From Pseudomonadota bacterium (GTDB lineage Bacteria; Pseudomonadota; Gammaproteobacteria; Steroidobacterales; Steroidobacteraceae), in NCBI GenBank assembly GCA_025356815.1, contig JANXQL010000088.1, positions 1-64,000 of the forward strand: a DNA stretch of 64,000 bases, in the 5' to 3' direction. A program made the translations under genes and the position numbers. The notes under the pieces were generated by a model. That model did no database searches, was not told the origin of the DNA, and saw nothing but the letters and a program-made list of their open reading frames with translations. Below are positions 1 through 12,190 of this stretch, one piece after another. How positions within the stretch are numbered: position 1 is the stretch's first letter; the number at the start of each line of letters is the position of its first letter.

Positions 1-1
1 G

Positions 2-697
2 CCGCCGCCGGCCCCCGCAGCGGCGGCTGAGCCCGCGCCCGCGCCCGCGCCCGCACCGCCGACCGAAGCCGCGCCGCCGACGCTGCCGGACCCGCGCATC
101 GCCGAGCGCGCCGCCACCGACCGCGCGGCGGTCAAGGCGCGCGCCGTACACGCCGAGGAGCTCAAGATCGCCGACGCCAAACGCGAGGCCGCCGCCGCGG
201 CCGAGCGGCGCGCCGAGGCGGCGGAGGAGGCCAAGCGCGAGGCGAAGCGCCGCGCCCAGGCCGCCGACGCCCAACGCCGCGCCGAGGACGCGCGGCGCAA
301 GGTCGAGGCGGCGGCCGAGGCCGAGCGCCGCGCGGAGGCCACCGAGCGCACCGCGCGGGAATCGGACCTCGCCAAGCAGCTCGCGCAGGAGGAGCATCGC
401 GAGGGCGCGGCGCGCTCCGGCCTCCTCGACAAGTACATCACCGAGATCCAGGCCCGCATCGAGCGCGCCTGGAACCGCCCGCCGACGGCGCGCCCGGGTC
501 TAAGCTGCACGGTGTTCGTGAGCCAGGTGCCGGGTGGCACGGTCACGAACGTGCGCTTGGGCGAGTGCAACGGCGATGCCGCCGTCCAGCAGTCGATCAC
601 GCTCGCCGTCTACCGGGCCTCGCCCTTGCCGATGCCCTCGGATCCCAGCCTCTTCGAACGCAACCTGCGACTCATATTTGAACCCCATGAACGCTAG
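2..697 (+). CDS. tolA: TolA, C-terminal part (5' end outside window)
   Basis: TolA is the inner-membrane-anchored periplasmic protein that links TolQR to Pal and TolB in the Tol-Pal system. The visible part opens with a Pro/Ala stretch. A long Ala/Glu/Arg/Lys-rich helical segment follows (about 90-420), typical of TolA domain II. The globular domain III comes last, starting with the KYITEIQARIERAWNRP region and carrying two cysteines (in LSCTVF and GECNG) that probably form its conserved disulfide. The N-terminal membrane helix lies upstream of the window. The stop at 695-697 overlaps the tolB start by 11 bases, so the two are probably translationally coupled. Identification rests on domain architecture plus position before tolB and pal. 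Confidence 0.93.
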   Translation, partial: PPPAPAAAAEPAPAPAPAPPTEAAPPTLPDPRIAERAATDRAAVKARAVHAEELKIADAKREAAAAAERRAEAAEEAKREAKRRAQAADAQRRAEDARRKVEAAAEAERRAEATERTARESDLAKQLAQEEHREGAARSGLLDKYITEIQARIERAWNRPPTARPGLSCTVFVSQVPGGTVTNVRLGECNGDAAVQQSITLAVYRASPLPMPSDPSLFERNLRLIFEPHER

Positions 698-1997
698 CCG
701 CTACCTGCCTCGCTTCTTTTTCGCCCTCGCGATCCTCCTCCTCGCGGCCGCGCCCGCGCAGGCCCAGCTCACCGTGCAGATCACCCGCGGCGTCACATCG
801 CCCATCCCGATCGCCGTCGTGCCTTTCGCATCGGACGCGGGCACGCCCGTCGACCTCGCGCAGGTCATCGAGGCGGACCTGGCGCGCAGCGGCCGATTCG
901 CGGGACTGCCGCGCGCCCAGATGCTGCAGCACCCCTCGACGGGCGCGGCGCTCGACCTTGCGCAGTGGCGACTCATGAAGACCGACTTCGTCGTCATCGG
1001 GCGCGTGCACGGCGCCGCTCCCGGCTACCGGGTCGAATGCGAGCTCTTCAACGTCGTGACCGGCCAGCGCCTCGGCGGGTTCGCGATCTCGGCGGCCGAT
1101 ACGCGTCTGAGGCTCGCCGCGCACCAGACGGCGGACTTCATCTACCAGAAGATCCTGGGCGTCCCCGGCGCCTTCGCGACCCGCATCGCGTACGTGAACG
1201 TGCGCGGCACCGCGGCCGCGCGCCGCTGGCGCCTCTACGTCGCCGATTCCGACGGCGAGAACTACACGACCATCCTCGATTCGCCCGAGCCCATCATGTC
1301 GCCGACCTGGTCGCCGGACGGCACGAAGCTCGCCTACGTGTCCTTCGAGGGGAAGCTCTCGGCGATCTACGTGCAGACGGTCGCGACCAGCAACCGCGAG
1401 CGCATCTCGGCGCGCGCCGGCATCAACGGGGCGCCCGCGTTCTCACCCGACGGCAAGCGCCTCGCGCTGGCGCTCTCGCAGCCGGACGGCAACGTCGACC
1501 TCTTCGTCCTCGACCTTGCGAGCGGCAACCTGTCGAGGATCACCGACGACCCCTCGATCGATACCGAGCCCTGCTGGTCGCCGGACGGCCGCAGCCTCTA
1601 TTTCACGTCCGATCGCTCCGGCAAGCCACAGGTCTACCGCATCACGCTCGCCCGCGAGGAGCGCCCCGTGCGGGTCACGTTCGAGGGCTCCTACAACGCA
1701 AGGCCCAGGGTCTCGCCCGACGGCACGCAACTCGCGGTCGTCACGCTCGAGGACGGTGGCTACCGGATCGGGCTCGTCGAGGTCGCGACGGGGCGCTCGC
1801 GCGTGATCTCCTCCGGTCGCCTCGACGAGGGCCCGAGCTTCGCGCCGAATGGCCAGACGGTGCTCTACGCCGCGCGCGAAGGCGGGCACGGCGTGCTCGC
1901 CACCGCCTCGGTCGATGGCAGCGTCTCGAGCCGCATCAGCGTCGCCGAGGGCGACGTGCGGGAACCTGCGTGGTCGCCGCGCGTCGAATCGCAATGA
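687..1997 (+). CDS. tolB: TolB, periplasmic beta-propeller of the Tol-Pal system
   Basis: Periplasmic partner of Pal and TolA, needed for outer-membrane constriction at division. The 436-residue product starts with a signal peptide (hydrophobic [17 protein letters not shown], likely cleavage near residue 26). An N-terminal alpha/beta domain of about 130 residues follows, then a WD40-like propeller with repeated W/F-SPDG blades, for example [13 protein letters not shown] and [11 protein letters not shown]. The start at 687 is chosen because it places the signal peptide at the N-terminus and matches the usual length. An in-frame start at 534 would run inside tolA and add an implausible arginine-rich leader. 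The gene sits between tolA and pal in the canonical order. Confidence 0.96.
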   Translation: MNASRYLPRFFFALAILLLAAAPAQAQLTVQITRGVTSPIPIAVVPFASDAGTPVDLAQVIEADLARSGRFAGLPRAQMLQHPSTGAALDLAQWRLMKTDFVVIGRVHGAAPGYRVECELFNVVTGQRLGGFAISAADTRLRLAAHQTADFIYQKILGVPGAFATRIAYVNVRGTAAARRWRLYVADSDGENYTTILDSPEPIMSPTWSPDGTKLAYVSFEGKLSAIYVQTVATSNRERISARAGINGAPAFSPDGKRLALALSQPDGNVDLFVLDLASGNLSRITDDPSIDTEPCWSPDGRSLYFTSDRSGKPQVYRITLAREERPVRVTFEGSYNARPRVSPDGTQLAVVTLEDGGYRIGLVEVATGRSRVISSGRLDEGPSFAPNGQTVLYAAREGGHGVLATASVDGSVSSRISVAEGDVREPAWSPRVESQ

Positions 1998-2091
1998 CAG
2001 GCGCGGCCGGCCACTCGCTGTGGCAAAATCACGGCGTCGCCCCCCGAACGAATTTCCTGTCGAAAATGATTGTTTTTCATGGAGTTGGCGA

Positions 2092-2637
2092 ATGAATCGC
2101 ATCCTTGGTATCACTGCTCTCGTGACCCTGTCCGTGTTGCTGGCTGCCTGCCCCGGCAAGAAGGCGCAGGTGAAGCCGCCAGCCACGACCGGCGAAAGCG
2201 TCGCGAGCAGCGCGGGCACCACGGCGCCCGCCGCGGATGCCACCGGCGGCCAGGGCAAGGAGCTCGGCGGTAGTGGCGCGACCGGCGCCGATGCCGGCGT
2301 CACGAAGTCGACGATCTACTTCGACTTCGACAGCTCCGAGATCCGCGCCGAGTACGCCGCCACGCTCGCCGCCCACGGCAAGAAGCTCGCCTCCGATCGC
2401 ACGATCAAGGTCCGGCTCGAGGGCAACACCGACGAACGCGGCTCGGCCGAGTACAACGTCGCGCTCGGCGAGCGCCGCGCGCAGGCGGTGAAGCGCGCAC
2501 TCGCGCTGCAGGGCGCGGCGCCCGGCCAGCTCGCGACGGTGAGCTACGGCGAGGAACGACCCACCGCCGAGGGCCACGACGAGGCGGCCTGGGCGCAGAA
2601 CCGCCGGGTCGAGATCGTCTACCTCGGCGGGCGCTGA
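2092..2637 (+). CDS. pal: Pal, peptidoglycan-associated lipoprotein
   Basis: Outer-membrane lipoprotein that binds peptidoglycan through an OmpA-like domain and interacts with TolA and TolB. The product has 181 residues. A lipoprotein signal with lipobox LAAC puts the lipidated Cys at residue 20. A low-complexity Gly/Ala/Thr linker follows, then the OmpA C-terminal domain. That domain has [13 protein letters not shown], the peptidoglycan-binding [14 protein letters not shown] segment and NRRVEIVY at the end. The start at 2092 has a GGAG ribosome site at 2081-2084 and gives a proper signal sequence. An upstream in-frame start would not. Confidence 0.97.
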   Translation: MNRILGITALVTLSVLLAACPGKKAQVKPPATTGESVASSAGTTAPAADATGGQGKELGGSGATGADAGVTKSTIYFDFDSSEIRAEYAATLAAHGKKLASDRTIKVRLEGNTDERGSAEYNVALGERRAQAVKRALALQGAAPGQLATVSYGEERPTAEGHDEAAWAQNRRVEIVYLGGR

Positions 2638-2642
2638 CCCCC

Positions 2643-3392
2643 GTGCAGGCCCGTACGCTCGCGGCCCTCGGGCTTGGCGCACTCAGCCTCGCCGGCTGCT
2701 CGCTGACGCGACCGGAGGAGGAGCCGGCGTACGTGAAGGCGACCGCGGTCGAGGAGCGGGTCGATCGGATCGAGAACCAGAACAAGGCGCTGCTCGACCT
2801 GCAGCGCCAGCTCGAGGCCGTGCAGGCGGAGGTCAGGCACCTGCGCGGCGAGTTCGAGGACTTCCAGCACGAGGCCAAGGCCTCGCGCGACCAGCAGCGC
2901 GACCTCTACGGCGACCTCGACAAGCGCCTCGCCGCGCTCGATGCGCGCGTTTCGAGCGGCGCCGCGGCGCCAGGCCCGACGGCCGCCGGCGGCAGCGCGG
3001 CTGCGGCCACCGACCACGACCTCTACCAGGCCGCGCTCGACAAGCTGAAATCGCGCGACTACGCGGGCGCCGAGCAGTCGTTCACGACCTTCATCACGAA
3101 TTACCCGCAGAGCCCGCTCGTCGACAACGCCGAGTACTGGCTCGGCGAGACCTACTACGTCGAGAAGCGCTTTGCGGAGGCGCTCGGCGCGTTCCAGCGC
3201 GTCGTGCGCGAGCACCCGGACTCGCGCAAGGTGCCGGATGCGCTGCTGAAGGCCGGCTTCACGCAGTACGAGCAGAAGCGCTACCGCGAAGCGCGCGACT
3301 ACCTCGCCAAGGTGCTGCAGAACTACGCCGACTCGGCCGCCGCGGGCGAGGCCGACAAGCTCCTCAGGCGCATGGACGCCGAACACCGCTGA
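2643..3392 (+). CDS. cpoB: CpoB/YbgF, Tol-Pal coordinator, predicted lipoprotein
   Basis: CpoB coordinates peptidoglycan synthesis by PBP1B with Tol-driven outer-membrane constriction. The start is GTG at 2643, five bases after the pal stop. The 249-residue product has an N-terminal coiled coil (about residues 35-100, with repeated [17 protein letters not shown]-type heptads), an Ala/Gly linker, and C-terminal TPR repeats (about 120-245) with motifs such as [20 protein letters not shown]. The N-terminus ends in LSLAGCS, a good lipobox with Cys19 and Ser at +2, which would favour outer-membrane sorting. Enterobacterial CpoB is a soluble periplasmic protein, so lipidation is an inference worth testing. 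Confidence 0.9.
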   Translation: MQARTLAALGLGALSLAGCSLTRPEEEPAYVKATAVEERVDRIENQNKALLDLQRQLEAVQAEVRHLRGEFEDFQHEAKASRDQQRDLYGDLDKRLAALDARVSSGAAAPGPTAAGGSAAAATDHDLYQAALDKLKSRDYAGAEQSFTTFITNYPQSPLVDNAEYWLGETYYVEKRFAEALGAFQRVVREHPDSRKVPDALLKAGFTQYEQKRYREARDYLAKVLQNYADSAAAGEADKLLRRMDAEHR

Positions 3393-3395
3393 CCG

Positions 3396-4070
3396 ATGGC
3401 CGCACTCGCGCGCGACGCGATCCCGGCGACGGAGCGCCTGCGGGTCACCGAGATCTTCCACTCGCTGCAGGGGGAGGCCGACACCGCCGGCTTTCCAACC
3501 GTGTTCGTGCGCCTCACGGGCTGCCCGCTCAGGTGCCGCTACTGCGACACCGAGTACGCGTTCTACGGCGGCGGCTGGCAGTCGATCGCATCGATCCTCG
3601 CCGCGGTCGAGCCCTTCGGCACGCGCTACGTCTGCGTGACGGGCGGGGAGCCGCTGGCGCAGCCGAATGCCGCGCGCCTCCTCGCGCGCCTGTGCGATTC
3701 GTCCTATCGCGTGTCGCTCGAGACGAGCGGGGCGATCGATGCGCGCGCCATCGATCGCCGCGTCATTCGCGTCCTCGACGTGAAGACGCCGGGCTCGGGC
3801 GAGGTCGAGCGCAACTTCCTGCCGAACCTCGAGTCGCTAAGGCCGGAGGAGATGGTCAAGTTCGTCATCTGCAACCGCGCCGACTACGAGTGGTCGGTTG
3901 GGTTCATCCGCGCGCACGCGCTGCAGGGGCGCGCGCAGCTGCTCTTCTCGCCGAGCGCGGGCGAGCTTGCGCCGCGCGAGCTTGCCGACTGGATCCTCGC
4001 CGATCGCCTCGGCGTCCGCTTTCAGCTGCAGCTCCACAAGCTCCTGTGGGGCGGGGAGCCCGGCCGATGA
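3396..4070 (+). CDS. queE: QueE, 7-carboxy-7-deazaguanine synthase
   Basis: Radical SAM enzyme that converts 6-carboxytetrahydropterin to 7-carboxy-7-deazaguanine in the queuosine and preQ0 pathway. The 224-residue product carries the CxxxCxxC cluster motif at C43, C47 and C50, followed by YCDTEYAF. It also has the TGGEPL motif near residue 82, which contacts SAM. The gene lies four bases after cpoB and its stop overlaps the queC start (ATGA), indicating one operon. queD is not in the window. Confidence 0.95.
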   Translation: MAALARDAIPATERLRVTEIFHSLQGEADTAGFPTVFVRLTGCPLRCRYCDTEYAFYGGGWQSIASILAAVEPFGTRYVCVTGGEPLAQPNAARLLARLCDSSYRVSLETSGAIDARAIDRRVIRVLDVKTPGSGEVERNFLPNLESLRPEEMVKFVICNRADYEWSVGFIRAHALQGRAQLLFSPSAGELAPRELADWILADRLGVRFQLQLHKLLWGGEPGR

Positions 4071-4744
4071 GCGCGCCCAGGGCCGTCGTGCTCCTCTCCG
4101 GCGGCCTCGATTCGGCGACGGTGCTCGCGCTTGCGAGAGCCGCGGGGCGCGAGTGCTACGCGCTCAGCCTCGACTATGGCCAGCGCCACCGCATCGAGCT
4201 TGACCACGCGGCGCGGATCGCGGCCGCACTCGGCGCGCACGAGCACCGCACGATGCGCATCGACACCGCCGGCATCGGCGGCTCCGCGCTCACCGATGCC
4301 TCGATCGCGGTGCCGGAGACCCCGGGCGAGGGCATCCCGGTGACGTACGTGCCGGCGCGCAACACCGTCTTCCTGGCGCTCGCGCTCGGCTGGGCGGAAG
4401 TGCTCGGCGCGGGTGAGATACACCTCGGCGTCAATGCGGTCGACTACTCCGGCTACCCCGACTGCCGGCCGGAGTTCATCGCCGCCTTCGAGGCGCTGGC
4501 CGCGCGGGCGACGCGCGCCGGCGTCGAGGGACGCCCGCTCAAGATAGTCGCGCCGCTCGTGTCGCTCTCGAAGGCCGACATCATCCGCCGGGGCGTCGCA
4601 CTCGGCCTCGACTACGCGCTCACGATCTCCTGCTACCAGCCCGATGCCGCCGGGCGCGCCTGCGGTCGCTGCGATTCCTGCCGGCTGAGGCGCGCGGGCT
4701 TTAGCGCGGCGAACGTACCCGATCCGACGACCTACCGCGCCTAG
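4067..4744 (+). CDS. queC: QueC, 7-cyano-7-deazaguanine (preQ0) synthase
   Basis: ATP-dependent enzyme that converts carboxydeazaguanine to the nitrile preQ0, directly downstream of QueE in the pathway. The 225-residue product has the PP-loop SGGLDS at residues 11-16. Four zinc-ligand cysteines near the C-terminus (C189, C199, C202, C205) form the expected C-x9-C-x2-C-x2-C pattern. The ATG at 4067 overlaps the queE stop, so translation is probably coupled. It is the last gene of the Tol-Pal/queuosine operon and converges with cobQ, leaving a 12-base gap. Confidence 0.96.
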   Translation: MSAPRAVVLLSGGLDSATVLALARAAGRECYALSLDYGQRHRIELDHAARIAAALGAHEHRTMRIDTAGIGGSALTDASIAVPETPGEGIPVTYVPARNTVFLALALGWAEVLGAGEIHLGVNAVDYSGYPDCRPEFIAAFEALAARATRAGVEGRPLKIVAPLVSLSKADIIRRGVALGLDYALTISCYQPDAAGRACGRCDSCRLRRAGFSAANVPDPTTYRA

Positions 4745-4756
4745 CGGACCCCGCGC

Positions 4757-6202
4757 TCAGCCAAGCAGCGACATCAGCCGGTCGTGGCCGATGTGCTCGT
4801 CGATGAAGTCGGCGAGACCCTCGAGCGTGTCCTCGAGCGTCGGCGTCGTCGCACCAAAAAGCGCCTTCACGACCGCCGCGCTCTCGAACAGGCCGTGCGT
4901 GTAGAGCGCGAGCACCGAGTCCTGCTGCCAGCCGCCATCGCCCGGCAGCGCGAGGCGCAGTGCCGCGTGGCGTTCGATCGCACCCGTGACCTCGGTACGA
5001 CCGTGGCGGATCTCGTAGCCGTCGAAGCCGATGCCGCTCAACGGCGCCCAGTAGCCGCCGAGATGGTCGAGCGTGTAGTGGCTGCGATGCTGGTGCTTGC
5101 CGGCGCGGTACTCGGTGATGAGCGGCAGGATGCCAAGGCCGACCGCCGCGCCCTCGACGCCGTCCGGGTCCTTGAGCTCGGTGCCGAGGAGCTGGAGCCC
5201 GCCGCAGACCGCGAGCGTCGGCTTGCCCGCGCCGACGTGGGCGGCAATCGCCGCATCGAGACCGGTTGCCCGGAGCCACTCGAGATCCCCCGCGACGTGC
5301 TTCGATCCCGGCAGGATCAGGAGGTCGGCGCGCGCGAGGCTCTCGGGCCTTCGCACCCAGCTGAGCGAGAGACCGGGCACGCGCTTCAGCGGCGCGAACT
5401 CGTCGAGGTTGCTGATCCTCGGATACGCGACGACGGCGACCGAGAAGCCGCTCGCCGCGGGCTCGGCATCGAACACGCCGTCCTCCTCCGGCAGACCGTG
5501 CTCGCGCCACATCGGCAGCACGCCGAGCGTCGGGACGCCGGTCAGCTCCTCGAGCATCTGCGGTCCCGGCGGCAGGAGCGCGGCATCGCCGCGAAACTTG
5601 TTGAACACGAAGCCGCGAAGGAGTGCGCGGTGCGCGGGCCTCAGGAGCTGGTGCGTGCCGTAGAGGTGCGCGAACGCCCCGCCACGGTCGATGTCGCAGA
5701 TGAGCACCGTCGCCGCGTTCGCGGCTTCCGCGACCCGCATGTTGACGATGTCGCTCGCCTCGAGGTTGATCTCGGCCGGCGAGCCCGCGCCCTCGATGAC
5801 GAGGAGGTCGTTCTCGGCGCCGAGCGAGTCGAGGCTCGCCCGTATCGTCGGCCAGAGCCGCTCCGAGCGCTCGCGCCAGGGTGTGCGCGAGAGCTCGGCG
5901 TCCGGTTTCCCGAGCACGATCACCTGGCTCTGCGTGTCGTTCTCGGGCTTCAGGAGCACCGGGTTCATGCGGACCTCGGGCTCGGCCCGCGCGGCGAGCG
6001 CCTGGAAGTACTGGGCGCTGCCGATCTCGCCAAGCACGCCGTCCGGACCTGCGACGACGCGTGCATGGTTGCTCATGTTCTGCGCCTTGAACGGCGCGAC
6101 GCGCAGACCACGACGCGCGTACCAGCGGCACAGTGCCGTCGCGATCCAGGTCTTGCCCGCGCCGCTGGTACAGCCGAGCACCATGACAGCGCGCGCCGTC
6201 AT
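4757..6202 (-). CDS. cobQ: Cobyric acid synthase CobQ
   Basis: Glutamine-dependent amidase that amidates side chains b, d, e and g of adenosylcobyrinic a,c-diamide in cobalamin synthesis. The 481-residue product begins MTARAVMVLGCTSGAGKT, a P-loop-like DTBS-type synthetase fold. The family-typical APFKAQNMSNHARV and GEIGSAQYFQALAA segments follow. A C-terminal class I glutamine amidotransferase domain contains the nucleophile Cys in AVCGGLQLLGTE and a late catalytic His in YTHGLFES. The start at 6202 is chosen because the upstream reading frame (to 6436) is arginine-rich, non-homologous sequence. No other cobalamin gene is visible in the window. Confidence 0.93.
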   Translation of the reverse strand: MTARAVMVLGCTSGAGKTWIATALCRWYARRGLRVAPFKAQNMSNHARVVAGPDGVLGEIGSAQYFQALAARAEPEVRMNPVLLKPENDTQSQVIVLGKPDAELSRTPWRERSERLWPTIRASLDSLGAENDLLVIEGAGSPAEINLEASDIVNMRVAEAANAATVLICDIDRGGAFAHLYGTHQLLRPAHRALLRGFVFNKFRGDAALLPPGPQMLEELTGVPTLGVLPMWREHGLPEEDGVFDAEPAASGFSVAVVAYPRISNLDEFAPLKRVPGLSLSWVRRPESLARADLLILPGSKHVAGDLEWLRATGLDAAIAAHVGAGKPTLAVCGGLQLLGTELKDPDGVEGAAVGLGILPLITEYRAGKHQHRSHYTLDHLGGYWAPLSGIGFDGYEIRHGRTEVTGAIERHAALRLALPGDGGWQQDSVLALYTHGLFESAAVVKALFGATTPTLEDTLEGLADFIDEHIGHDRLMSLLG

Positions 6203-6285
6203 GCCCGCCGGCCGATGGCCGGCGGCGGCCGGTGGCAGGCGGCGGCGCTGCGCGGGGCGACGGCAGTGGTCGCCCCTGACCGTGC

Positions 6286-9438
<3,153 letters not shown>

Positions 9439-9439
9439 G

Positions 9440-9464
9440 GGTCAGGGTCCTTCGGGGGCTGACC
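9440..9464 (-). promoter_or_regulatory. Hairpin presenting the secA ribosome-binding site in its loop
   Basis: On the minus strand GGTCAG (9459-9464) and CTGACC (9440-9445) form a perfect 6-bp stem. The 13-base loop contains the Shine-Dalgarno AAGGA (9448-9452), and the GTG start of secA begins at 9438. The inverted repeat is seen directly. A role in translational control is only an inference. Confidence 0.4.
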
Positions 9465-9502
9465 GGCGGAAGAGCCAGCCGGATGCCCGGGAAAAGTCGC
9501 GC

Positions 9503-9508
9503 ATTGTA
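9503..9508 (-). promoter_or_regulatory. Candidate -10 element for secA
   Basis: TACAAT on the minus strand, about 65 bases upstream of the secA start in the M23-secA gap. No convincing -35 hexamer is seen at 16-18 bases, so this is a weak call. Confidence 0.3.
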
Positions 9509-9594
9509 CTAAGGAGCGGCGACCAATACCCGTCGATGGCGTCACGACCCCTTCCAACCCCCTTGGTGAGGGCGGAACAGCCCGGGATCAACCC

Positions 9595-10539
9595 CTAGCG
9601 GGACTTGGACAGCAGCGGGGTGGCGTTCTGGTTGATGAAGGCCATCGGGTCCACCGGCCGGCCGTCACGCAGCACTTCGAAATGCACGTGCGGGCCGGTC
9701 GAATGGCCGGTGCTGCCGATCAGGGCCAGCGCCTGACCCTTCTGGACGGTCTCGCCGACCCGTACCAGCAGCTGGGAATTATGGCCATAGCGGGTCACCA
9801 GGCCGTTGCCGTGGTTGATCTCCACCAGGTTGCCGTAGCCGTTCCTGTCGCCGGACCAGGTGACGATCCCGGTCGCGACCGACTGCACCTGACCACCGGC
9901 TTCGCCTGCGAAGTCGACGCCCGGGTGGAAGCTCGTGTAGCCGGTGAACGGATCCACGCGCTCGCCGAAGAACGAGGAGATGAAGCCCGACTGCACCGGC
10001 CGGCCCTGCGGATAGACCTCGCGGCGCAGCTCGCGCGTCAGGATCAGGTTTTCCAGCGCGCCGAGCTGCCGCTCGCGATCGGCCAGCTGGTCGGACAAGT
10101 GGTCGAGCATGTCCGTCAGGATCGGCATGCTGGCCGGCTGCCCGGCCGCGTCCACGCCGCCCACCGGCGGGGCGCTGTCGAAATGGAACTCGCCCTTGCT
10201 CAGGCCCGCCATCTCGGTCAGGCGCTTGCCCAGCGCGTCGAGCCTGATCACGTGGGCGTTCATCTGGCCGACCCGGGTGGCGAGCACATCGACCTTTTCC
10301 TGCAGCATCTGCCGCGCCGCCTCGAGGTCCTCGCGCTGATGGACGAGCTCGGCCGACCAGCTCTTGATCTGGCGGCCCGGGCGGCTCTGGGCCCAATGGG
10401 CGCCGAGCAGCGAGCCGGCGGCGAACGCGGCGCCGAGCACGAGCAGAGCAAGAGAACCCGCGGCGGCCAGGAACAGCGGCGAACGCAGGTCTATCTGCCG
10501 AGCACGGCCATGTTCACGGCTGAACAGGATGATGTTCAT
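9595..10539 (-). CDS. M23-family metallopeptidase (LytM domain), membrane-anchored
   Basis: Predicted peptidoglycan DD-endopeptidase or LytM-type regulator in the periplasm. The 314-residue product has one N-terminal membrane helix (LFLAAAGSLALLVLGAAFAAGSLL, about residues 28-51). A coiled-coil region (~70-125) follows, then a C-terminal Peptidase_M23 domain with FHPGVDFAGEAGG (zinc-ligand His and Asp), RYGHNSQLLV and GPHVHFEVLRDG (HxH). These motifs look intact, so it may be catalytic. The ATG at 10539 has a GGAG ribosome site; the upstream extension is not protein-like. A similar M23 gene lies next to secA and lpxC in other gammaproteobacteria. Confidence 0.88.
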   Translation of the reverse strand: MNIILFSREHGRARQIDLRSPLFLAAAGSLALLVLGAAFAAGSLLGAHWAQSRPGRQIKSWSAELVHQREDLEAARQMLQEKVDVLATRVGQMNAHVIRLDALGKRLTEMAGLSKGEFHFDSAPPVGGVDAAGQPASMPILTDMLDHLSDQLADRERQLGALENLILTRELRREVYPQGRPVQSGFISSFFGERVDPFTGYTSFHPGVDFAGEAGGQVQSVATGIVTWSGDRNGYGNLVEINHGNGLVTRYGHNSQLLVRVGETVQKGQALALIGSTGHSTGPHVHFEVLRDGRPVDPMAFINQNATPLLSKSR

Positions 10540-10970
10540 GGCTGTTGCTCCAGAGCTCGTTCGACTCGATCCGACGGGCGGATCGCAGTCACCGGTCGAC
10601 ATCGCGACCGGCGGCAAAATCGATCCCGGCACGAAGCCGGGGACTGATCGACCGGCGGGACGGCCGGCCATCCCCTCGGGGATGCCGTACCCGCGGCCGG
10701 AACGTCCGCCGCACACGCTGGCGGCGGTCCGCAGTCTGCTTCGTGCGCACCGCCTGGCGGGCGGAGGTGTGCACGGGACTGCTGGATCCAGACTATCCTG
10801 TCTGTCATCGCTGGCGACCCCGCTGTCGTGGCTTGCGCCGTAGACCGGAAGCTTTGCGTCCCCGCCTTTCGACGGGTTTGCCTTGAATCAGCGGAAGCGA
10901 CTATGCCCCGAAAACCCTCGACAGATCAACCACTTTTGACTGGAAATGCCCGCGTGGGCGCGCCCTGAGA
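10540..10970. other. Intergenic region between the divergent M23 and dciA genes
   Basis: These 431 bases separate two divergent genes and must hold both promoters. I see no convincing -10/-35 pair. Two small perfect hairpins are visible: CCCGGC/GCCGGG at 10625-10641 with a 5-base loop, and CATCCCC/GGGGATG at 10669-10684. Reading frames across it are arginine/proline-rich and not protein-like. Confidence 0.6.
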
Positions 10971-11279
10971 ATGCGAAAACCGATCCCCATCAGCGAGTTA
11001 CTCGCCCTAAGTAAGGCGAAGCTTGAGGCCCTGCGGGCGGGCGCCGAGAACGCCAATCAGGCACTTGCGGCGGTGCAGCATTCCCTGCCCGCCGAACTGG
11101 CTCCGCACGTTTTTGGTGCGTCGGTCGACGCCGCCGGCCTGCTGACGGTGTTGGTGGACAGCGGCGCGTTCGCGACGCGCGTGCGCTATGCCCTGCCCGC
11201 GCTGGTTGGCGCGATCGAGGCGGAGGCAGGCAAGGGTCGGATCAGCCGCACGCAGGTACGCGTGCGACCGCGGGCCTAG
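10971..11279 (+). CDS. dciA: DUF721 protein, probable replicative helicase loader DciA
   Basis: Small 102-residue DUF721 protein. DUF721 is the domain of DciA, which loads DnaB helicase in bacteria lacking phage-derived DnaC. The N-terminal region ([31 protein letters not shown]) is helical. The DUF721 core follows, with the family-type pattern of small residues around [27 protein letters not shown]. In Pseudomonas the dciA gene also sits between secA and lpxC, which supports the assignment. The stop shares a palindromic CTAG with the convergent lpxC. DUF721 membership is fairly certain; the loader function is by homology and context. Confidence 0.8.
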   Translation: MRKPIPISELLALSKAKLEALRAGAENANQALAAVQHSLPAELAPHVFGASVDAAGLLTVLVDSGAFATRVRYALPALVGAIEAEAGKGRISRTQVRVRPRA

Positions 11280-12190
11280 TGGCCGACGGCCGCGGCCGGC
11301 ACGTAGGAGATTGGCGCCTCGGCGCGGTCCCGGAAGGTCACTTCCTCCCAGGCGGAGACATCGGCGATGAGCGCTCGCAGCAGGCGGTTGTTCAGCGCAT
11401 GGCCGGACTTGTAGCCGCTGAACTCGCCAATCAGGCTGTGTCCGAGCAGGTACAGATCGCCGATCGCGTCGAGGATCTTGTGCTTGACGAACTCGTCCTC
11501 GTAGCGCAGCCCGTCCTCGTTCAGCACCTTGAAGTCGTCCAGCACGATGGCGTTGTCCAGCGTCCCACCCAGCGCGAGGTTGTGGGACCGCAGCTTCTCG
11601 AGGTCACGCATGAACCCGAACGTGCGGGCACGGCTGATTTCGCGCAGGAACGACGTCGTCGAGAAGTCCATGGACGCGCGCTGCGAGTGACGACGGAAGA
11701 TCGGGTGATCGAACTCGATCTCGAAATTGACCTTGAATCCGTTGAACGGATCGAAGCGCGCCCATTTGTCGCCGTCCCGAACCTCGACCGACTTCCTGAT
11801 GCGCACGAAGCGCTTCGGCACGGTCTGCTCCTCGATCCCGGCCGACTGCAGCAGGAACACGAACGGACCGGCGCTGCCGTCCATGATCGGGATCTCGGCA
11901 GCGCTGACGTCGACGAAGGCGTTGTCGACGCCCAGTCCCGCAAACGCGGACAAGAGGTGCTCGACCGTCGAGACCTTCACATCGCCGTTGACGAGCGTGG
12001 TGCCGAGCATCGTGTCGCCGACGTTCTCGGCGCGGGCCTCGATGTCCACCGGCTCCGCCAGATCGATGCGACGGAACACGATGCCGGTGTTGGGCGCGGC
12101 CGGGCGCAGGGTCATGTAGACCTTCTGTCCCGAATGCAGGCCGACGCCGGTGGCGCGGATCGTGTTCTTAAGGGTGCGCTGGTTCAGCAT
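11276..12190 (-). CDS. lpxC: LpxC, UDP-3-O-acyl-N-acetylglucosamine deacetylase
   Basis: Zinc-dependent enzyme for the committed step of lipid A synthesis. The 304-residue product begins [21 protein letters not shown], the classic LpxC start. It has the zinc His in [18 protein letters not shown], the second metal site in [14 protein letters not shown], and the catalytic His in [12 protein letters not shown]. The start at 12190 matches the family; 14 extra upstream residues are possible but unlikely. It lies downstream of ftsZ at the end of the dcw cluster, separated by 276 bases that include a strong hairpin. Confidence 0.97.
   Translation of the reverse strand: MLNQRTLKNTIRATGVGLHSGQKVYMTLRPAAPNTGIVFRRIDLAEPVDIEARAENVGDTMLGTTLVNGDVKVSTVEHLLSAFAGLGVDNAFVDVSAAEIPIMDGSAGPFVFLLQSAGIEEQTVPKRFVRIRKSVEVRDGDKWARFDPFNGFKVNFEIEFDHPIFRRHSQRASMDFSTTSFLREISRARTFGFMRDLEKLRSHNLALGGTLDNAIVLDDFKVLNEDGLRYEDEFVKHKILDAIGDLYLLGHSLIGEFSGYKSGHALNNRLLRALIADVSAWEEVTFRDRAEAPISYVPAAAVGH

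Noticed and set aside
2-420. Short GC-rich repeats (GCGCCC and GCC-GAG runs) at the window start
   Set aside because: They encode the Pro/Ala segment and Ala/Glu/Arg helix of TolA; not a CRISPR or satellite repeat.
4745-4756. A tRNA gene after queC, common in relatives
   Set aside because: Only 12 bases separate queC and cobQ. I found no tRNA-like T-loop or cloverleaf in any gap of the window.
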